A stretch of DNA of 64,000 nucleotides, from positions 2,356,001 through 2,420,000 of the forward strand of contig NZ_JBINNY010000001.1 of NCBI RefSeq assembly GCF_051297175.1. Direction: 5' to 3'. This DNA is from Dryocola sp051297175. GTDB lineage: Bacteria > Pseudomonadota > Gammaproteobacteria > Enterobacterales > Enterobacteriaceae. Below, one piece after another: positions 1-8,283 of this stretch (within the stretch, counting starts at the first letter, position 1; each line of letters begins with the position of its first letter). The position numbers were made by a program, and so were the translations under genes. A model generated the notes under the pieces. The model worked only from the letters and a program-made list of their open reading frames with translations. It was not told the DNA's origin and ran no database searches.

Positions 1-2
1 AA

Positions 3-575
3 ACTTCGTTTGACGCGTTAATTCCCGGCCTGATGGCGAAGAAGTTTGACGCTATTAACTCGGCGATGAACATTACCGAACAGCGGCGCAAGAGCATTGA
101 TTTTACCCAGCCCATATACCGCATTCCTTCGCAGCTGGTGGGCAAGGCGGGCAGCGCCGTTGAGGCCACGCCGGAAGGGCTGAAGGGCAAAACGGTCGGC
201 GTTCTGCAGGGTTCTATCCAGGAAACCTACGCCAAAGAGCATTGGGAAAAGCAGGGCGTAACGGTGGTGTCCTATAAAGATCAGAACATGGCGTGGGGCG
301 ACCTGCTCAACGGGCGTATCGACGCCTCTCTGGTCATGTCCGCCGCGGGCCAGGCCGGGTTCCTCAGCAAGCCGCAGGGCAAAGGGTTTGGCTTTATCGG
401 CAAGCCGGTGAGCGACGATACCATCCTCGGCAGCGGCATAGGCTTTGGACTGCGTAAGGGCGATGCGGACACTAAGAAACAGCTCGATGCCGCCATTGAA
501 AAAGTGAAGGCCGACGGCACGGTAACCGCGCTTGCGAAGAAATATTTCCCAGGGATTGACGTTAGCGTCAAGTAA
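3..575 (+). CDS. Amino-acid ABC transporter periplasmic binding protein, 3' part
   Basis: This is the C-terminal part of a periplasmic solute-binding protein of the HisJ/ArgT (basic amino acid) family. The reading frame is open from base 3, so the true start lies before the window. Family hallmarks visible are the segment around FDAINSAMNITEQRRKSIDF, just before the second lobe, then TVGVLQGSIQETYAKEHW and the C-terminal FGLRKGDADTKKQLDAAIEK helix. The protein would deliver its ligand to an inner-membrane ABC permease; no permease gene is in view. The ligand (lysine, arginine, ornithine or histidine) is inferred from family resemblance only. Confidence 0.85.
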   Translation, partial: TSFDALIPGLMAKKFDAINSAMNITEQRRKSIDFTQPIYRIPSQLVGKAGSAVEATPEGLKGKTVGVLQGSIQETYAKEHWEKQGVTVVSYKDQNMAWGDLLNGRIDASLVMSAAGQAGFLSKPQGKGFGFIGKPVSDDTILGSGIGFGLRKGDADTKKQLDAAIEKVKADGTVTALAKKYFPGIDVSVK

Positions 576-596
576 CCGGGCTCGGTGAGGCATAGC

Positions 597-666
597 GTAG
601 GTTTGATAAGCGCAAGCGCCATCAAACAATCAAGCGGGTAGCGGCAAGTCGCCTTACCCGCCCTAC
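597..666. repeat. Inverted pair of REP-like elements
   Basis: Two imperfect palindromes of about 31-33 bp lie in opposite orientation. The first begins GTAGGTTTGATAAGCGC at 597. The second ends TTACCCGCCCTAC at 666. Both carry the GTAG(G) end typical of REP elements, and they match the family found at 8284-8663 and 56240-56322. The pair sits in the 305-bp gap between the binding-protein gene and opgD. The rest of that gap (667-880) is opgD leader, in which I see no clear promoter or operator. Confidence 0.7.
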
Positions 667-880
667 GACACGCCTTCACCGACATTATCTTCCCCATTTT
701 TCATCCCATTCCGGTACAAATAAAAAAACTGCGTCCCTAAGCCGAATCCGAGGCGAGAAGCATTGGATTAGCAATGAATTTTGTCTAGAGTGTGCGGTCG
801 TAAAGGTTGCACCATCTTGCCGTAGTTCTGCCCTCGGGGCGGGACGAAATACATCGACAAAAAAGGACGATTTCCCAGGC

Positions 881-2539
881 ATGAACCGCAGACGTTTTAT
901 CAAAGCCTCTATGGCTCTCGCCGCAGCCTGCGGCACCCCGGCCCTTGCCACTTTCTTCTCTCGTACCGCGTTTGCTGCGGAATCGGGTATCGCTGACGGC
1001 CTGACCACCGAGTTCGACTTTTCAGTGTTACAGGCGATGGCCCATGACCTGTCGAAAAAGCCCTGGAGCGGTGCGCCGCGCCCGCTTCCTGACACCCTGG
1101 CGAAGCTGACGCCGCAGGCCTACAACGCCATTCAGTACGACGCTGCGCATTCGCTGTGGAATAACCTCGGCGACGCCCGCAGGCTCGACGTGCAGTTCTT
1201 CCACGTGGGGATGGGGTTCCGCCGCCGGGTGCGCATGTTCTCCGTCGATCCGGCTTCCCAACAGTCGCGCGAAATCCACTTTCGCCCGGAGCTGTTTAAC
1301 TACAACGACGCGGGCGTAGATACTCGACAGCTTGAAGGGCAGATGGATCTCGGCTTTGCCGGGTTCAAGGCGTTCAAAGCCCCGGAAATTGCCCGCCGCG
1401 ACGTGGTGTCCTTCCTGGGTGCCAGCTACTTCCGCGCCGTGGATAACACCTATCAATACGGCCTGTCCGCCCGTGGCCTTGCGGTGAACACCTTTACCGA
1501 CCAGCTTGAAGAGTTCCCGGACTTCACCGCGTTCTGGTTTGAAACGCCGAAGGCAAACGACACCACCTTTGTGGTCTACGCGCTGCTGGATAGCAAGAGC
1601 GTCACCGGAGCGTACAAATTCATTATCAGCTGCGAAGAAAAACGCGTGGTGATGGAGGTGGACAACCACCTCTACGCGCGCGAAGACATCAAACAGCTGG
1701 GCATCGCGCCGATGACCAGCATGTTCGCCTGCGGCACCAATGAACGCCGCATGTGCGATACCATTCACCCGCAGATCCACGACTCTGACCGTCTGGCGAT
1801 GTGGCGCGGCAACGGCGAATGGATCGCCCGCCCGCTCAATAACCCACAGAAGCTGCAGTTCAACGCCTACACCGACAACAACCCGAAAGGCTTTGGCCTC
1901 CTGCAGCTCGACCACGAGTTCGCTAACTATCAGGACATCATGGGCTGGTACAACAAGCGCCCGAGCCTGTGGGTGGAGCCGCGCAACAAATGGGGTAAAG
2001 GCACCGTAGGCCTGATGGAAATCCCCACCACCGGTGAAACGCTGGATAACATCGTTTGCTTCTGGCAGCCGGAAAAGCCGGTAAAAGCGGGGGACGAGCT
2101 GGAGTTTAAATATCGCCTGTACTGGAGCGGCCTGCCGCCGGTCACTACCGATTTAGCTCGTGTCTACGCCACCCGCACCGGCATGGGCAGCTTCCCGGAA
2201 GGCTGGGCGCCGGGCGAGCACTTCCCGGATAAATGGTCGCGCCGCTTTGCCATCGACTTTGTTGGCGGCGATCTTAAAGCCGCAGCCCCGAGAGGCATCG
2301 AGCCGGTTATTACGCTGTCCAACGGCGAGGCGAAGCAGATCGAAATCCTCTACGTCGAACCGTTCGACGGCTATCGCATCCTGTTCGACTGGTACCCAAC
2401 CGACGACTCAACGGCGCCGGTTGATATGCGCATGTTCCTGCGCTGCCAGGGTGAAGCGATCAGCGAAACCTGGCTGTACCACTACTTCCCACCGGCACCG
2501 GACAAGCGTAACTACGTCGATGACCGCGTGATGAAATAG
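881..2539 (+). CDS. opgD: Osmoregulated periplasmic glucan biosynthesis protein OpgD (MdoD)
   Basis: The 552-residue product has the length and sequence of E. coli OpgD (551 aa), a periplasmic protein that controls the backbone structure of osmoregulated periplasmic glucans. The N-terminus MNRRRFIKASMALAAA is a twin-arginine signal peptide with cleavage likely near residue 32, which agrees with known Tat export of OpgD. The rest is the OpgG/OpgD-type beta-sandwich domain (about 35-550). In E. coli opgD also lies close to rimL, ydcK and tehAB, and the same order is kept here apart from inserted genes. A strong terminator follows directly. Confidence 0.96.
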   Translation: MNRRRFIKASMALAAACGTPALATFFSRTAFAAESGIADGLTTEFDFSVLQAMAHDLSKKPWSGAPRPLPDTLAKLTPQAYNAIQYDAAHSLWNNLGDARRLDVQFFHVGMGFRRRVRMFSVDPASQQSREIHFRPELFNYNDAGVDTRQLEGQMDLGFAGFKAFKAPEIARRDVVSFLGASYFRAVDNTYQYGLSARGLAVNTFTDQLEEFPDFTAFWFETPKANDTTFVVYALLDSKSVTGAYKFIISCEEKRVVMEVDNHLYAREDIKQLGIAPMTSMFACGTNERRMCDTIHPQIHDSDRLAMWRGNGEWIARPLNNPQKLQFNAYTDNNPKGFGLLQLDHEFANYQDIMGWYNKRPSLWVEPRNKWGKGTVGLMEIPTTGETLDNIVCFWQPEKPVKAGDELEFKYRLYWSGLPPVTTDLARVYATRTGMGSFPEGWAPGEHFPDKWSRRFAIDFVGGDLKAAAPRGIEPVITLSNGEAKQIEILYVEPFDGYRILFDWYPTDDSTAPVDMRMFLRCQGEAISETWLYHYFPPAPDKRNYVDDRVMK

Positions 2540-2554
2540 CGGTTAGAAATGCAA

Positions 2555-2585
2555 AACCCCGCGGGTTATGTCGCGGGGTTTTTTA
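2555..2585 (+). terminator. Rho-independent terminator after opgD
   Basis: An 8-bp stem AACCCCGC (2555-2562) pairs with GCGGGGTT (2573-2580) across a 10-nt loop and is followed by a run of T. It closes the opgD transcript and sits at the end of the opposing hicB gene. Confidence 0.9.
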
Positions 2586-2948
2586 TTACTTGAGCTTCAT
2601 CTGCTGGCTGAGGATCTCAACAATGTAGCTATTCACTGACATACGCCGTTCGGCGGCGGCAATCGCAAGGCGTTCGCCAAAAGACTCCGGGTAACGAAGG
2701 GTGAAGGTTTTCACTTTCTCTTCGCGTTCATACGGGTCGATTCCGCTGGCTTTACAGTCGGCAAGATAGTCGTTTAGCGATATCTCTCCTTCCTGCATGA
2801 GTCCCTTCGCGCTGTCAGAAACAAAATCACAATATCCGGAAAGGCCTAAAAATTTGCCGCGGAACTGAGCGATTTCGGGAACCCAGGTAATCAGCGCCGG
2901 CTGACCACAGATGACCATTGTGTTGGGAATTAAATGTGTATTCGTCAT
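2586..2948 (-). CDS. hicB: HicB-family antitoxin
   Basis: This 120-residue protein has the HicB layout: an N-terminal partial RNase-H-like fold with sequence FRGKFLGLSGYCDFVSDS and a C-terminal ribbon-helix-helix domain (about 80-118) of the sort that binds DNA as a dimer (FTLRYPESFGERLAIAAAER, then MSVNSYIVEIL). It would neutralise the toxin encoded just upstream and repress the shared promoter. The start overlaps the toxin stop by 4 bp, indicating translational coupling. The toxin-first order is usual for hicAB. Confidence 0.85.
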   Translation of the reverse strand: MTNTHLIPNTMVICGQPALITWVPEIAQFRGKFLGLSGYCDFVSDSAKGLMQEGEISLNDYLADCKASGIDPYEREEKVKTFTLRYPESFGERLAIAAAERRMSVNSYIVEILSQQMKLK

Positions 2949-3220
2949 GGTGCTACTCCAATACTTTCAAACCATTCTCTTAAGCTGACGATGGCACCCT
3001 TGTCGGCATCGGGAGAGGGATGGGGCCGATGAAACCTTGCGATACTGCTCTTTAAAAAGAAACGTACCCGCGAGCCCCTGCCGTTACTGACCTCTCCACC
3101 TAAAGCAACAATGAGCATCTCAACATCTTGCCATTTGATATTGGATGCCGTTGGTTTGGCAAAAATCTGTTTTAACGTGACGCGGTGTTTGTTCCTAAGG
3201 TAATCCTTGTCATAGCCCAT
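2945..3220 (-). CDS. hicA: HicA-family mRNA interferase toxin
   Basis: This 91-residue protein resembles HicA toxins, which cleave mRNA using a dsRNA-binding-like fold. The signature is GRGSRVRFFL followed by RFHRPHP; the histidines in this segment include the expected catalytic residue. The C-terminal SLREWFESIGV matches the family end. The ATG at 3220 has GGAAGGA just upstream. It is the first gene of a two-gene operon with hicB, driven from an operator-rich promoter at 3232-3291. The family assignment is firm; activity is not shown. Confidence 0.85.
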   Translation of the reverse strand: MGYDKDYLRNKHRVTLKQIFAKPTASNIKWQDVEMLIVALGGEVSNGRGSRVRFFLKSSIARFHRPHPSPDADKGAIVSLREWFESIGVAP

Positions 3221-3231
3221 GAATCCTTCCG

Positions 3232-3291
3232 TGATGTCAGTTTATGAAGTCATGGTAGCATACAAAAAAATGACGTCAATTTCTGACGTCA
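3232..3291 (-). promoter_or_regulatory. hicAB promoter with periodic TGANGTCA operator boxes
   Basis: Octamers of the form TGANGTCA start at 3232 (TGATGTCA), 3245 (TGAAGTCA), 3271 and 3284 (both the perfect palindrome TGACGTCA). The spacings are 13, 26 and 13 bp. On the minus strand a -35 TTGACG (3274-3279) overlaps one box, and an extended -10 TGCTACCAT lies 16 bp downstream in the gap between box pairs. Repression by the HicB ribbon-helix-helix domain binding these boxes is inferred. Confidence 0.65.
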
Positions 3292-3334
3292 TTTCTGGAA
3301 CTGGATTCAGGATTGCAATGAAAAAACATGCAAC

Positions 3335-4492
3335 TCACTCCAGCGGGCCACCCATAATCGTTTCGCGCATGCCGGACAGCACGCGTTCGCCGGTTTCGGC
3401 TTTCAGCTCCTCATACCAGCCGTGGGTCACGTCCATATCTTTGCCGTGGGTCACATCGCAGCGCTTGCGGGCCTTAAGCACCAGATCTTTCACCCGCCAG
3501 GCGCGTTTTTCCTGATAGCGGAGCAGGGCATCTTCGACACCCAGCGAGTTGGTTTGCAGGGCGATGGCCAGCACGACCGCATCCTCCATGGCCGCGCAGC
3601 CGCCCTGGCCGATATCCGGCGTCGTGCTGTGTCCGGAATCCCCCAGCAGCGCAACCCGCCCGCGCACCAGCTGCATAAAAGGCTCGATATCGTGAATTTC
3701 TATGCGATTTGTGGTTTCAGGGTTGATAGCGTTAATCAGTTTTTGCACCGGCTCGGCCCAGCCGGAGAAGTAGCGCGTCAGGTCGGCCTTCACCGTACTG
3801 CGGTCTTCGGGCAGGCCTTTCGGCAGCGGAACGTCGAAGAAAAAGTAGAAGCGGCTGTTGGCAACGGGCATTAGCGATACGCGTTTGCCTTCGCCCACGA
3901 AGGTGGTCCACTGGTTTGCCGGGGCGATGGATTCATCGATTTCCACCAGGCCGTTCCAGTTAACGTACCCGGCATAGTGCCTTTCCGCCTGCTGCCCTAA
4001 AACATAGGGGCGGATAACGGAGTGGGTGCCGTCGGCGGCAATCAGCAGATCGCCCTCGGCGACGTGCCCGCATTCGAAACGGGCGCGAACGCCGCCTGCA
4101 CATTCTTCCACCTCCACAATGCGCTTGCCGAACTGAATCTCTTCGCGCCCGTAGGTATCAATCAGCATATTTTGCAGCTCGGCGCGGGCGACGGGGTAAG
4201 GGCGCTCGCCAACGCTCTTCACCAGCGGGTCGAGGCTAAAGCGCGTCAGGGTTTGGCCGTGCAGATATTCGCGGTAGGCCATGTAGTCCATTTGCCCGCC
4301 AAGGCGCTGCAACTGCTCCTTCATGCCCAGCCAGTTCAGGCACTTCACGCCGTTCGGCCAGATCGAAATCGCTGCGCCTGCGGGCCTGATCTCTTTCACC
4401 GCCTCATAGACTTCGGTGGCGATACCGCACCGTTTTAACGCAATTGCCGCCGATAGCCCACCGATGCCGCCGCCAATTATTATCGCTTTCAT
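3335..4492 (-). CDS. hpxO: FAD-dependent urate hydroxylase HpxO
   Basis: The 385-residue protein closely resembles Klebsiella HpxO (384 aa), the flavoprotein that converts urate to 5-hydroxyisourate in purine catabolism. Visible features are the N-terminal Rossmann motif IIIGGGIGGLSAA, the internal GDLLIAADGTHS motif and the FAD-binding ALLGDSGHSTTPDIGQGGCA near the C-terminus. The Shine-Dalgarno GGAGGCAGAG precedes the ATG at 4492. The other Klebsiella hpx genes are not nearby. The next gene upstream on the same strand encodes a VOC protein 129 bp away. Confidence 0.9.
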   Translation of the reverse strand: MKAIIIGGGIGGLSAAIALKRCGIATEVYEAVKEIRPAGAAISIWPNGVKCLNWLGMKEQLQRLGGQMDYMAYREYLHGQTLTRFSLDPLVKSVGERPYPVARAELQNMLIDTYGREEIQFGKRIVEVEECAGGVRARFECGHVAEGDLLIAADGTHSVIRPYVLGQQAERHYAGYVNWNGLVEIDESIAPANQWTTFVGEGKRVSLMPVANSRFYFFFDVPLPKGLPEDRSTVKADLTRYFSGWAEPVQKLINAINPETTNRIEIHDIEPFMQLVRGRVALLGDSGHSTTPDIGQGGCAAMEDAVVLAIALQTNSLGVEDALLRYQEKRAWRVKDLVLKARKRCDVTHGKDMDVTHGWYEELKAETGERVLSGMRETIMGGPLE

Positions 4493-4621
4493 CTCTGCCT
4501 CCTTTTCGTTTTGCAGAGATGAAGCAACTTTTGTACCAGTTTTCCTAGCTGCTGAAACGGTTGTTTCTTGCGGTTCAGGCCGGGCGCGTGCGCGGCGCTG
4601 GGGTTCTACGCTGGTGCAGCG

Positions 4622-5023
4622 CTACTTCTGTGCACCATAGAACATCCCTTCAAGCTTCATGCCGTCCGGGTCGAGAAAGAACACGGCGTAGTAGTCCGGA
4701 TAATATTCGTCCGCCGGGTCGAAGATCTTGACGTTATTCTCTTTGAGCCAGGCCTGCAGCTCGTCCACGTCCTGCCTGCTGCGCAGCGCCCACGCATAAT
4801 GATGGAAGCCGGGGTCGCCTTTGCGGTAGGGATGTTTCAACCCCTGCTCGTCGGCCTGGCTTATCCAAAGGCGGGTGGAGCCGTTCGTCCAGCCCATCAT
4901 CGCCGGGTACTCGTCCAGCACCTCAAAGCCCAGAAATTCCATCAGGCCGGAATAAAACCTGCGCGAGACCGCAAAATCGCTGACTGAAATCACCAGGTGA
5001 TCGACTGCTTTAACGCGAGACAT
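4622..5023 (-). CDS. VOC-family (glyoxalase/dioxygenase fold) protein
   Basis: A 133-residue single-module vicinal-oxygen-chelate protein. DHLVISVSDFAVSRRFY forms the first beta-alpha-beta unit, HHYAWAL holds a probable metal-ligand histidine, and FFLDPDGMKLEGM carries the C-terminal glutamate typical of metal-binding VOC proteins. The substrate cannot be told from sequence. It lies upstream of hpxO on the same strand, so a role with HpxO is possible, but the 129-bp gap leaves co-transcription uncertain. Confidence 0.8.
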   Translation of the reverse strand: MSRVKAVDHLVISVSDFAVSRRFYSGLMEFLGFEVLDEYPAMMGWTNGSTRLWISQADEQGLKHPYRKGDPGFHHYAWALRSRQDVDELQAWLKENNVKIFDPADEYYPDYYAVFFLDPDGMKLEGMFYGAQK

Positions 5024-5089
5024 ATGCTTTCCCCCTATTTAAGCCTGTGTTAACTATAGAAGACAGGCACGAAACCCAGGAGAAGCCCC

Positions 5090-5644
5090 TTGCAAGACGT
5101 TGAAAACTGGCAGGATGAAGTGATTGCCCTTGACGAAAACCTCACGCTGCGTTCGGTGAGCGAAAAATACGTCGACGATATATTTGAGCTGGTGCGCAAA
5201 AATCAGCGCTGGCTGCAAAAGGCGATGGAGTGGCCGCAGTACGTCACCAGCCGCGACGACTCGCTTAAAACGGTGCAGGGGAACTACATTTTGCACCATC
5301 GCGGCTACGCCAAAATGTTCCTTATATACCGCGATGAGCAGATGATTGGCGTGTTCTCATTCAACCAAATCGAGCCGACGAACCGGACGGCGTACATCGG
5401 CTACTGGCTTGACGAAGACTGTCAGGGGCAGGGGGTTATTTCGCGCGCGCTGGAGGCGGTTATCGCCAAATATGCCAGCGAAGGAAGCGTGCGCCGCTTT
5501 GTTATCAAATGCATCGTAACTAACGAAGCCAGCAACCGGCTCGCCGTTCGCAACGGCTTCACGCTTGAGGGCCGCCTGCGCCAGGCGGAGTATTTGAACG
5601 GCGAGTATCACGATCAGAATATTTACGCGCGGATTGTTGAGTAA
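5090..5644 (+). CDS. rimL: RimL, ribosomal-protein N-terminal serine acetyltransferase
   Basis: A GNAT acetyltransferase of 184 residues that aligns throughout with E. coli RimL, which acetylates the N-terminal serine of L12 to give L7. Conserved segments include TVQGNYILHHRGYAKMF, IGYWLDEDCQGQGVISRALE (acetyl-CoA loop) and RNGFTLEGRLRQAEYL. The best start is the TTG at 5090, because AGGAGA (5078-5083) lies six bases before it and no in-frame ATG fits. The gene abuts the convergent ydcK, with stop codons adjacent. Confidence 0.92.
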   Translation: MQDVENWQDEVIALDENLTLRSVSEKYVDDIFELVRKNQRWLQKAMEWPQYVTSRDDSLKTVQGNYILHHRGYAKMFLIYRDEQMIGVFSFNQIEPTNRTAYIGYWLDEDCQGQGVISRALEAVIAKYASEGSVRRFVIKCIVTNEASNRLAVRNGFTLEGRLRQAEYLNGEYHDQNIYARIVE

Positions 5645-6574
5645 TCAGAAGACGCCATAAAACGGCGTGCGCGTTACCCGCTGCTCGCCGTTGATATCCT
5701 TGATGCCGCGAACGTGCAGCGGCTCATCGTTCAGCCCGTCTACGACGGCGTTATCGTAAATCTGGACGTTGTTTTCGATAAGCACGTTGCCGGTGACGCG
5801 CGCGCTGCCGTAGATCTGCACGTGGTTGTCGAGCAGGATCGGGCCGCCTGTCAGCACGGCGTTATCGAAAACGCACACCTGATGCTTCAGCACGCAGTCG
5901 CCTTCTATTACCGCATTGCCATACACCTGCGAAGAGTAGCGAACGGTTGGGATCTGGTCATCGCCGCTGCCCGCCACGATGCGGGCATTATCAAAAACGC
6001 GCGCGCAGTCGCAGATCCAGATATTGTTTTCCTCGTTGCCTTCCAGCACGGCGTTGCCAAAAACTTCCGCACGATGTTCGATAAACGCGTTGCTGACCGT
6101 GGCGTTGCCGTAAATCTGCGCCTGATGCACCACGCGCGAGGCGGTGACGGTTGCGCTGCCGTAGATTTGCAGCAGCTGGTCGCGGTCTGCGGTCAGCCCG
6201 CGCACGGCGATGATCTGGCAGCCGTCCAGAATTCGCGCCTGGTCATAAATAAAGCATTCGCCGCTGACCAGCGAGTTTTCAACCACCGCGCTCCCGGCGA
6301 CGTGCGCCTGATGGCAAAGGGTAGATTCACCGCGAATCTGCGCGTTATCCTTCACGTCCGAGCCGCCAAACACCCGCGTTTCGCGATCGTAAATCCAGCA
6401 GTCGCCCAGCTGGCTAAGGTTTTCTTCGCATTCAAGCCAGCCGCCCAGCTGCCCGGCTTTTACGTCGCCGAAGTCGCGCAGCGCGCGGATCTGCCAGAGC
6501 CTGACCTGCTGCTTAATGCCGTCCTGGAGGTAGTCGTGAAGCTGTGAATCTTCGGTTAAAGCGTACTTAGTCAT
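5645..6574 (-). CDS. ydcK: YdcK, left-handed beta-helix (hexapeptide repeat) protein
   Basis: A 309-residue protein made largely of hexapeptide-like repeats such as QIYGNATV, EVFGNAVL, QVYGNAVI and QIYDNAVV from about residue 65 to 290, predicting a left-handed beta-helix. It matches E. coli YdcK (326 aa), which also lies between rimL and tehA. Its function is not established; hexapeptide-repeat proteins are often acyltransferases, but I see no distinct catalytic motif. The 113-bp gap to divergent tehA contains the NsrR-like box. Confidence 0.88.
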   Translation of the reverse strand: MTKYALTEDSQLHDYLQDGIKQQVRLWQIRALRDFGDVKAGQLGGWLECEENLSQLGDCWIYDRETRVFGGSDVKDNAQIRGESTLCHQAHVAGSAVVENSLVSGECFIYDQARILDGCQIIAVRGLTADRDQLLQIYGSATVTASRVVHQAQIYGNATVSNAFIEHRAEVFGNAVLEGNEENNIWICDCARVFDNARIVAGSGDDQIPTVRYSSQVYGNAVIEGDCVLKHQVCVFDNAVLTGGPILLDNHVQIYGSARVTGNVLIENNVQIYDNAVVDGLNDEPLHVRGIKDINGEQRVTRTPFYGVF

Positions 6575-6650
6575 CCGTTTGCCCCTTTCAAACCCTGCTT
6601 AAAACGTAGCAGGTAAACGGCGAGCGTGGCGTTCCGCTGCGGAATCGCAT

Positions 6651-6673
6651 AAAATGCATCTAAAATACATTTT
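6651..6673 (+). promoter_or_regulatory. NsrR-like operator before tehAB
   Basis: Two 9-bp arms, AAAATGCAT (6651-6659) and ATACATTTT (6665-6673), are separated by 5 bp (CTAAA). The geometry and bases fit the published NsrR palindrome, whose arms are AAGATGCAT and ATACATCTT, with one change in each arm. The site ends 14 bp before the tehA ATG, a position suited to repression. NsrR is a nitric-oxide-sensing repressor; its control of tehAB here is inferred. Confidence 0.6.
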
Positions 6674-6687
6674 AAAAAATAAACAAA

Positions 6688-7680
6688 ATGAATAAATCTG
6701 ACGCCCGGACGATTGTCAATCTGCCCGCGGGCTACTTTGGCATGGTGCTCGGCATTATCGGCATGGGCTTCGCGTGGCGCTACGCCGCGACTACTTGGCC
6801 GGTAAGCCCGCTTATCGGCGAGGCGCTGGAGGCTCTGGCGATGCTGGTGTGGCTGCTGCTGGCGCTGGCATTTGTATACCGGCTGGTGAGGCATCCGCAG
6901 ACGGTAAAAGACGAAATCCTGCACCCGCTGACGAGCAGTTTTATTAGCCTTTTCCCGGCGACAACCATGCTGGTTGCCATCGGCGTTGCGCCTTACCTTC
7001 GCCCGCTGGCCGTCGGCATGTTTGCGTGCGGGGCGGTGGTGCAGCTTGGCTATGCTGCCTGGCAGAGCGCCGGACTGTGGCGGGGGAACTTCCCGCAGAC
7101 CGCCACCACGCCGGGCCTGTATCTGCCCACCGTGGCGAATAACTTTATCAGCGCGATGGCCTGCGGCGCGCTGGGCTACCACGATCTGGGGATTTTGTTT
7201 TTAGGGGCGGGCGTGTTTTCATGGCTCAGCCTGGAACCAGCCATATTGCAGCGCATGCGAAGCGCCGGGGAAATGCCCGCGCCGGTGCGCACCTCGCTCG
7301 GCATTCAGCTTGCTCCGGCGCTGGTGGCCTGTAGCGCCTATCTCAGCGTCAACGGCGGCCAGACGGATTTCTTCGCGAAGATGCTTTTCGGCTACGGGCT
7401 GCTTCAGCTGCTGTTTACGCTGCGCCTGTTCCGCTGGTATACGGCGCAGCCGTTTAACGCCTCGTACTGGAGCTTCTCGTTCGGCATTTCGGCGCTGGCA
7501 ACCACCGCGCTGCATCTTAGCCACGGCAGCAACGATGGCCTGTTTTCGGCCATCGCCGTGCCGCTGTTTATCTTTACTAATGTGATTATCGGCCTGCTGC
7601 TGGCGCGCACGTTTATTTTGCTCATCAGGGGAAAGCTCATCGTGCGTACCGCCCGGCCCGCAAAGAAGAAGGAAGTGTGA
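6688..7680 (+). CDS. tehA: TehA, tellurite-resistance/dicarboxylate transporter family membrane protein
   Basis: A 330-residue, very hydrophobic protein with about ten membrane segments. It has the length and sequence of E. coli TehA, an SLAC1/TDT-family inner-membrane transporter linked to tellurite and small lipophilic cation resistance. Conserved pieces include PAGYFGMVLGIIGMGFAWR near the N-terminus and SFGISALATTALHLS in the last third. The stop overlaps the tehB start as TGATGA, so the two genes form an operon. There is no strong ribosome-binding site before the ATG, only an A-rich leader. Confidence 0.94.
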   Translation: MNKSDARTIVNLPAGYFGMVLGIIGMGFAWRYAATTWPVSPLIGEALEALAMLVWLLLALAFVYRLVRHPQTVKDEILHPLTSSFISLFPATTMLVAIGVAPYLRPLAVGMFACGAVVQLGYAAWQSAGLWRGNFPQTATTPGLYLPTVANNFISAMACGALGYHDLGILFLGAGVFSWLSLEPAILQRMRSAGEMPAPVRTSLGIQLAPALVACSAYLSVNGGQTDFFAKMLFGYGLLQLLFTLRLFRWYTAQPFNASYWSFSFGISALATTALHLSHGSNDGLFSAIAVPLFIFTNVIIGLLLARTFILLIRGKLIVRTARPAKKKEV

Positions 7681-8273
7681 TGACTCAGGTTTCAGAAAAC
7701 TACTACAGCGAAAAATACGGTTTAACCCCAACGCATTCCGACGTGGTCAACGCGGCGACGATCGTCCCGCCCGGCAGGGCGCTGGATCTCGGCTGCGGCG
7801 GCGGACGCAACAGCCTGTATTTGAACCAGAAAGGCTTTGACGTTACGGCGTGGGATAAGAACACGTTGGGCATCGCTAATCTGAATAAGATTATCGAAGC
7901 CGAAGGGCTGAAAAATATCCGCACCGATATCGTCAACCTGAACGAACTGCGGTTTGACGGCGAGTACGACTTTATTCTGTCGACCGTGGTGATGATGTTC
8001 CTTGAACGCGACGCCATTCCCGGCCTTATCGCCAACATGCAGCGCTGCACAAAAGCGGGCGGCTATAACCTGATCGTCGCGGCGATGGATACCGAAGACT
8101 TCCCGTGCACCGTTGGCTTCCCGTTTGCGTTTAAAGAAGGCGAGCTGAGTGACTATTACGCAGGCTGGGAGCGTGTGAAATACAACGAGGATATCGGCCA
8201 GCTGCATAAAACCGATGCCGAAGGGAACCGTATCAAGCTACGTTTTGCAACGATGTTGGCCCGTAAACCTTGA
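7680..8273 (+). CDS. tehB: TehB, SAM-dependent tellurite methyltransferase
   Basis: A 197-residue class I methyltransferase matching E. coli TehB, which methylates tellurite and related ions. The SAM-binding motif ALDLGCGGGRNSLYL is at about residues 33-47, and the C-terminal AFKEGELSDYYAGWERVKYN block is highly conserved in TehB. The ATG at 7680 overlaps the tehA stop by one base; a GTG one codon earlier is possible but less likely. The REP-like array begins 11 bp after the stop. Confidence 0.94.
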   Translation: MTQVSENYYSEKYGLTPTHSDVVNAATIVPPGRALDLGCGGGRNSLYLNQKGFDVTAWDKNTLGIANLNKIIEAEGLKNIRTDIVNLNELRFDGEYDFILSTVVMMFLERDAIPGLIANMQRCTKAGGYNLIVAAMDTEDFPCTVGFPFAFKEGELSDYYAGWERVKYNEDIGQLHKTDAEGNRIKLRFATMLARKP

Positions 8274-8283
8274 GTGAGTGAAC

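Noticed and set aside
1028..1915. Minus-strand frame opposite opgD
   Set aside because: It lies entirely within opgD on the other strand and its translation is histidine/valine/arginine-rich without motifs.
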